Below, piece by piece: positions 59,128 to 64,000 of a stretch of 64,000 nucleotides of DNA; within the stretch, counting starts at the first letter, position 1; the number at the start of each line of letters is the position of its first letter. This DNA comes from Zanthoxylum bungeanum (Eukaryota; Streptophyta; Magnoliopsida; Sapindales; Rutaceae). The position numbers and the translations under genes were made by a program. The DNA lies in assembly GCA_019454045.1 (NCBI GenBank), contig SKCR01021398.1:1-64000 (forward strand). Reading direction: 5' to 3'. The notes beneath the pieces were generated by a model that was not told the DNA's origin, did no database searches, and saw nothing but the letters and a program-made list of their open reading frames with translations.

Positions 59128-59845
59128 GCGCATGGGCTTAGTAAGTGCGATGAAAGGTCCTCTAATTGAAAGAGGTTAAAACTTTACCACGATGCTTCGC
59201 CGCGCCGAGTATTTTGTGTTTGCTTTTGTCTTTATTTATGCATATTATGTGTTTATTGCGCATGTGCTTAGTAAGTCGGATTAAAGGCCCTCCGTTTCAC
59301 GGGGATAAGATCCTTACCACGATGCTTCGGTCGGATGACGTATATTCGATTGGACGTGAGACGTGTTCAATCGGATATACAAAGTCCGATATCTTGTCTT
59401 TGTTATTATGCCTTTATTTTATGCATATTATATTTCATTGCGCATGGGCTTAGTAAGTCGGATTAAAGGCCCTCCGTTTCACGGGGATAAGATCCTTACC
59501 ACGATGCTTCGCGCGCCGAGTATTTTGTGTTTACTTTTGTCTTTATTTATGCATATTATGTGTTTATTGCGCATGGACTTAGTAAGTCGGATTAAAGGCC
59601 CTTCGTTTTACGGGATAAGATCCTTACCACGATGCTTCGCCGCGCCGGATGACGTACATTTGATTGGACGTGAGATTTGTTCAATCGGATATACAAAGTC
59701 CGATATCTTGTCTTTGTTATTATGCCTTTATTTTATGCATATTATGTGTTCATTGCGCATGGGCTTAGTAAGTCGGATTAAAGGCCCTCCGTTTCACGGG
59801 GATAAGATCCTTTACCACGATGCTTCACCGCGCTTCTTGTCATGT
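59128..59845 (+). repeat. Alternating tandem repeat in element G LTR
   Basis: Five units starting gcgcatgggcttagtaagtc at 59128, 59258, 59440, 59569 and 59755. Lengths alternate: about 130, 182, 129, 186, then a partial 91. Short units end with a cgccgagtattttgtg tail, long ones with a ggatgacgta..gattggacgtgag block. So the true period is a two-part unit of about 312 bp. Long frames here (59363-59851) are repeat artefacts. Confidence 0.92.
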
Positions 59846-59986
59846 CACTGATTCTTTTGTACATCATTGCCTTATTTACATGTATTATGAAATTCCATAT
59901 AATTGCATCATCTACCTTAGTCTTGGCTTAATGTATTACAATTTATGCATCCATGTTGTGAAGGCGTGTGGACATTATTCCTTGTG

Positions 59987-60076
59987 GTATATCGGATGGA
60001 AACCCAGACGTAAATTCTGTAGCCGATTCCGAATGGACGGTAGTACGGTCTGTACTTGGGATACAATTCGACGTAC
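59987..60076 (+). repeat. Shared module copy 4 (element G LTR)
   Basis: Second copy in the same LTR, right of the tandem repeats. Where copy 3 has cccg/cggg, this copy has ccca/tggg, so a possible four-base pairing is kept. Confidence 0.82.
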
Positions 60077-60881
60077 CACTTGGAAAAGTATTCACATGCA
60101 TGTTTGTGCCCATATTAGTTATCATCTTTCGCGTCACATATAACATGCTTAATCGGAAATTTGTAGTGTCCGCATGTGCGCATCTCTCTCATTCTTTGCG
60201 TTTTTTCCTTCTTCCAATTATGATTAATCACATTCTTTGGCATTATATCACGGCACATTTATCTTTAATGTACGAGTGCATCTTTAGTGGTTTATCTTTG
60301 CATATTTAGATTCGCATCTTTCTTAATCTCTTCAAGTTATGCGCTTATGTTGATTTTGTTTATTATGCGGTTATTTTGATCTTGTTTCATATGCCTTTAT
60401 AATGCGCTTATAACATGAGATGTTCGCTGTCATTTTGATTTCTTTTATATCATGACAATATTGCCATGGTTTGTGTTTATGTTGGCATGAATGATTGAAC
60501 TCTTATGATTTTATATGCTTGTTGTTGCATGCAAACTTAGCAATAGGACTTGATTTCATGTATGTTTAGATGTAAGCTTTATATTCATGTATGTGAACTT
60601 AGGATTGTGGTGGACTTTGAAATATATGTCATAGGCTTGGTTGGATTATTGCATAAATCTTTACATTACAAGTGGCATTAAGTAAGGGACCATTCTGAAC
60701 CCAATGGTTTGAGGTCTCCCTTGCGAGGGGTGAGTGCGGCCTTAAATCTCATTTTCCCGGTTCACACCGGGTGGCGACTCCATCATTCTCCGGTTTAGCC
60801 CCCCGTGGCTACTCCGTACTCCCAACCGGGCCGTGAGCCCAGAACAGCATGCGTCGCCCAGTTTCCTGTGTCACCACAGTC

Positions 60882-60899
60882 TGGCGACTCCACTGGGGA
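60882..60899 (+). other. Element G primer-binding site
   Basis: tggcgactccactgggga, three bases after the LTR end. This wording is typical of Ogre/Tat elements, where the primer is reported as tRNA-Arg; the tRNA was not checked. Confidence 0.8.
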
Positions 60900-62048
60900 T
60901 AGAGAATCGGCCCCGAAACAATGCCTTGTAATGTATAGATTTATGCTTTAATTAACCGTGTCTACAAATGGGTAAAATAAGGGTTGTTGATTAAAGACAT
61001 TTTAAGGCTAGTTAGTTGTTTGGTGTCTTCCCTCACTCACTACCTTTCGAGGAAAAGCTGCGAAGGCACCTAAATGATCATTACCATTAGCCTGTTGTGA
61101 CATACTAATTTGGAGGATTTGTTGCTTATTCCTGTCACCAAGCGATAAGAGCCTAAGAGGCTTGGGTACTTAAGTGAGCCTCGCTCCACCTTCCCTCTGG
61201 GGAATCTGCAACAAGGAATCCATTTGACAGTTAGTCACACACCATGACTTGTTGGCACGTACCGTAAGGTATAAAAAAGGGTGCGCTTGCTTGGTCACTC
61301 GAACCCTTGAGTGGGGAGACCTAGTTGTGGGCAATCCTTCGCCGACAAGAGTCTTTGTCCATACTCCCACGAACCCACGCGTAGACCGGGTTGTGTAGCC
61401 TATAACAAATATTTCCTTGTGCTTTAGGACCGCCCTTATTTTGATGTGGTTGGACTCTTTGTCAAAAATGTGAATTTGCTGGGCTATTTAAACTGGGGCG
61501 AGTTCGTATCTTATGACAATTAAGCCCAAAACTTCTGAAATGATGGTGGGCCACACCGTAGAAATTATTATTTTATGCTTATACTATCTCCCTTGTATGC
61601 TTGTGTTTGGGAACATTGCTATCTGGATCCATTTGGATCTTTTGTCATGAGATATGGGCTTGTTGGGCCATTTAAACTGGGACAAGAACATATCTTATGA
61701 TTATTGGGCCAAAGGTTTCTAATAACGATGGGCTATTTTGTGATTGTGTTCGGAATATTATCATTTGGATTTAGTTGGGCTCCTTGCCATAAGATATGAA
61801 CTCGTTGGGCCATTTAAACTGGGACGGGTTCACTCTTATGACAGTCAGCCCAAAAGCTTCTAAAATGATAATAAGTCGATTTGTTTGAAAATTTTATTGA
61901 CTTAGTATGATTTATATATTATATGCTTTTCATGCACATCATGCATACATATATTATGTTAACACCCTCTGTGTCTTTAAAAAAAGACATCATAGATACC
62001 GTTTGGGTTAGAGAAGGGACAAGACTCACCAAAAAATCGAGAACAGAC
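60900..62048 (+). other. Element G leader with triplicated segment
   Basis: No coding match. gggc(c/t)atttaaactggg recurs at about 61483, 61664 and 61809 with a following aagcccaaaa-like word, spaced about 145-180 bp. The same leader lies inverted in F at 56665-57351. Confidence 0.7.
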
Positions 62049-63437
62049 ATGAGTGAATCAGATATTGAGGTATCCCGTATGGATCAGTTGGAAAACAGTC
62101 TCACAAAGATTACTGAACAGCAGCAAGCCTTGACTACTGCTGTGGCTGGTATGGCTGTGTCCCGTGCTGGGGGAAATTCTGAAAATGTGAGGCGTGAGGA
62201 GTCTCCGATTGGGTTGGGGGATGATGTCCCCGCTTTTGATGACGATGGCATGGCAGAATATGAAACAGGCAAAATGATTGGGTCTCCTGCAGAATTTCAG
62301 AAACTTCGGGATCAGGTTGAAACAGTTACCCGCAAGATGAGGGGTGGTAAGTATGAAGAGTTGTTGGATTATGAGGCAATGACATTTGAAGAACAGTTCC
62401 GGCTCAGTTCAAGATGCCGGACATGGCTAAGTTTAACGGGAATGGGGATCCGAGGGTCCATCTCCGTCAGTATGTTTCAGTCATGAGTTCAGTGGGTTTG
62501 TCCAAGCGCCAGGCGCTGAAAATTTTGGAATGTCACTTGAAGGGGCACCGGTAGTTTGGTATCACAACCTTGAGAAGAAGGTTAGGGAAGATTGGAGGGA
62601 GTTGGCTGATGCTTTTCTGAAGCAATAAGTCACAGACTTGGAGATTAATTTGTCACTCGTGATTTGGAGAACACTAAGCAGAAGCCAGAGGAAAGCTTCA
62701 AGGAGTATGTAGACCGGTGGAGAAGTCAGTTGTTGAAAATGCAGACTAGGCCCTCTGAGAAGGACCAAATTAAGATGATTATCAAGGGCACCAAGCCCTC
62801 CATCTATGGGAAACTGAGGAGGATGACCTCCATGATTACAGACTTTCGGCAGTTGAGGGAAACTGTCATGGACATTGAAGAGGAAGAGGCGGAAAATAGG
62901 AAGTTTTATGGCCTAAGTAGGAGGCCTATTGGAGGGACATCGGGCACCAAACCTGTCTCTGCGGAGATTGCTGCCATCCGGAACCGGAGATTCTCCAACT
63001 TGGGGAGACCCTTGTCTAAGGTGTTGGAAAAATTAAAAAGACAAGGACTTCTGAAACCCTTGGAGGCCAAACCATTACCCAATCCCCCACCATCACATTA
63101 CAACCTAAACCTTTACTGTCACTTCCACCAACAGAAAGGCCATGACACTGATAATTGCACCCGACTCTGCCATGAAATCCAAGACCTGATAGATTCCAAG
63201 AAAATACCCGACCCAGAAACAGAACAGCCTGACACCACAGAAACCCATTACCCAACTACCGTGCCGTACCACCGCAACCTATATGATCAATTCAGGCCTC
63301 CCAGAAGACCTTGTCCTAAAATCCTTTCACCCCTCAAGCCTTTTGCCTGGGAATCTGGGATAGTAATAGTGAAGATGAGACTGAGCGAGGGAAGAACTTT
63401 TGGCTTGATTTCTCTAGTGGTGATGAGGAAGAAGTGA
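62049..63437 (+). pseudogene. Element G gag
   Basis: Start ATG at 62049 (MSESDIEVSRMDQLENSLTKI), chosen because the F copy has a similar start. Then KMPDMAKFNGNGDP and HLRQYVSVMSSVGLSKRQALK (capsid N-terminal part, one frame off from 62400), EGAPVVWYHNLEKK in a third frame, and KQ followed by a stop at 62626-62628 where Tyr is expected. 62664-63437 is open for 257 residues: YVDRWRSQLLKM, KMIIKGTKPSIYGKLRRM, then CHFHQQKGHDTDNC (CX2-type His/Cys zinc-binding segment). Four or so lesions make it non-functional. Confidence 0.87.
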
Positions 63438-64000
63438 TGGGAATGACCCGCAGCGGCCGCTTTTACAATGATGTGGCAGAAAAGGGTAAGGAAGCCTTGA
63501 CCGATGGTAGAGAAGTGGTGGAAAGTGCAGAAAATGCTGAGGGAGATACATTGTTGAAGCAGTTGAAAAAGACCCGGGCTCAGGTTAGCATCTAGGAATT
63601 ACTGTGTACATCTCAAGAGCATAGGCAGGCCATGGTTGTGGCCTTGAATAAAATTATGGTGCCTGAGGATGCCAACCCCGCAATGCTTGTCGGGTCGGTA
63701 CGAGGAGAAACTTTACAAAGGATCATTTTTCAGAAGAGGAACTCCCGGCTGAGGGTAGAAATCACAACAGGCCTTTGTTTATCAGAGCTGAAGTGAAGGG
63801 TAAGAAGACTTCATGTGTAATGGTGGATGATGGTTCGACCATCAATGTGTGCCCGTTGAAGATTTTGGCCAGGCTGGGCATAAAGGCAACAGACTTGGAC
63901 CCTTCCAACATGACCATTAAAGCTTACGATGACAGTAAGCGCATAGTGGAAGGTACTTTTATGGCTATGGTTAAAGTAGGCCCGGTGAGGACGAAGTTGA
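63438..64000 (+). pseudogene. Element G protease region (truncated by window end)
   Basis: After a linker in broken frames (DFSSGDEEE, CTSQEHRQAMVVALN), VMVDDGSTINVCPLKILARLGI near 63822-63890 is the retropepsin active-site region, with Asp-Gly-Ser in the DDGST block. AYDDSKRIVEGTFMAMVKVGP follows. It would cleave the polyprotein. A stop at 63594-63596 and frameshifts precede it. Pol beyond it is outside the window. Confidence 0.78.

Larger units (their letters stand above)
57352..60878 (+). repeat. Element G 5' LTR
   Basis: TGTAGGCATTGC to ..tcaccaca. Contains C-rich low-complexity sequence (57530-57720), a TATA box (58057-58064), tandem repeats (59128-59845) flanked by two shared modules, and the U5 blocks also found in F and at 35185-35870. 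Much longer than the F LTR (about 1.34 kb). Confidence 0.85.
57352..64000 (+). mobile_element. Element G: Ogre/Tat-type Ty3 element inserted in the leader of F (3' end outside window)
   Basis: Plus strand. 5' LTR 57352-60878 (3.5 kb), primer site 60882-60899, leader, gag from 62049 and protease at the window end. The long LTR with internal repeats, the TGGCGACTCC primer site and the Gag type fit Ogre/Tat. Gag carries one or more stops and several frameshifts. Its start TGTAGGCATTGC interrupts the F leader; attag (57347-57351) should be the target duplication but its partner is outside. Confidence 0.85.

Noticed and set aside
59166..59851. 95- and 162-residue repetitive hydrophobic frames
   Set aside because: Arise from the alternating tandem repeat in the LTR of element G; no start context or family match.

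Overview
The window is nuclear DNA from a flowering plant, probably a gene-poor heterochromatic tract. The evidence is nested LTR retrotransposons with plant-type primer sites, an L1-type LINE whose ORF2 carries an RNase H domain, and a fragment resembling plant polypyrimidine-tract-binding protein. I found no intact host gene, rRNA, tRNA or CRISPR. Nearly all coding matches are broken retrotransposon genes.

Left half (1-34367): one minus-strand Copia element, 'Copia-A', fills this part. Its 3' LTR, internal region and 5' LTR run left to right. The 5' LTR was hit twice: by Copia-B (7530-17332; TSD atctc/atctt) and by Copia-3 (17842-34274; TSD gaaac/taaac). The 5' LTR of Copia-3 was hit by an element now left as a solo LTR (26655-33113; perfect TSD aaatt; tgtaacatccc/gggatgttaca ends). 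A 5'-truncated LINE (about 28429-31070) sits inside that solo LTR. Copia-A itself lies in an older Copia-B-like LTR, seen again at 34368-34722. The nest is therefore five insertions deep, and every LTR-element junction inside the window can be read by eye.

Middle (34368-44170): older debris. It holds an Ogre/Tat-like LTR fragment, a fourth Copia remnant ('Copia-C': gag, leader, primer site, start of LTR), a strictly alternating purine-pyrimidine tract, a tandem array of 145-bp units (39342-40560), a 19-bp minisatellite, an intronless fragment of a PTB-type RNA-binding protein gene, and degenerate short repeats.

Right (44171-64000): two Ogre/Tat-type Ty3 elements in opposite orientation. Element F (minus) has gag running straight into its 3' LTR with no pol between. 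That LTR is split by the young element Copia-4 (44517-54584; perfect TSD aaaag; near-identical LTRs). Element G (plus) starts at 57352 inside the leader of F and runs past the window end through LTR, primer site, gag and start of protease.

Most interesting signals: (1) Copia families A, B, C and 3/4 each carry three or four copies of a family-specific 15-20 nt motif between primer site and gag. Each copy is held in a hairpin whose stems differ while the motif stays the same, which suggests a selected RNA structure such as a packaging or dimerisation signal. (2) A roughly 90-bp module is shared between the Copia-B leader and the LTRs of the two Ogre-type elements. (3) The promoter region of Copia-4 holds two exact as-1-type TGACG pairs with 7-bp spacers. 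(4) Copia-3 and Copia-4 share a frameshift in the reverse transcriptase region, suggesting a non-autonomous lineage.
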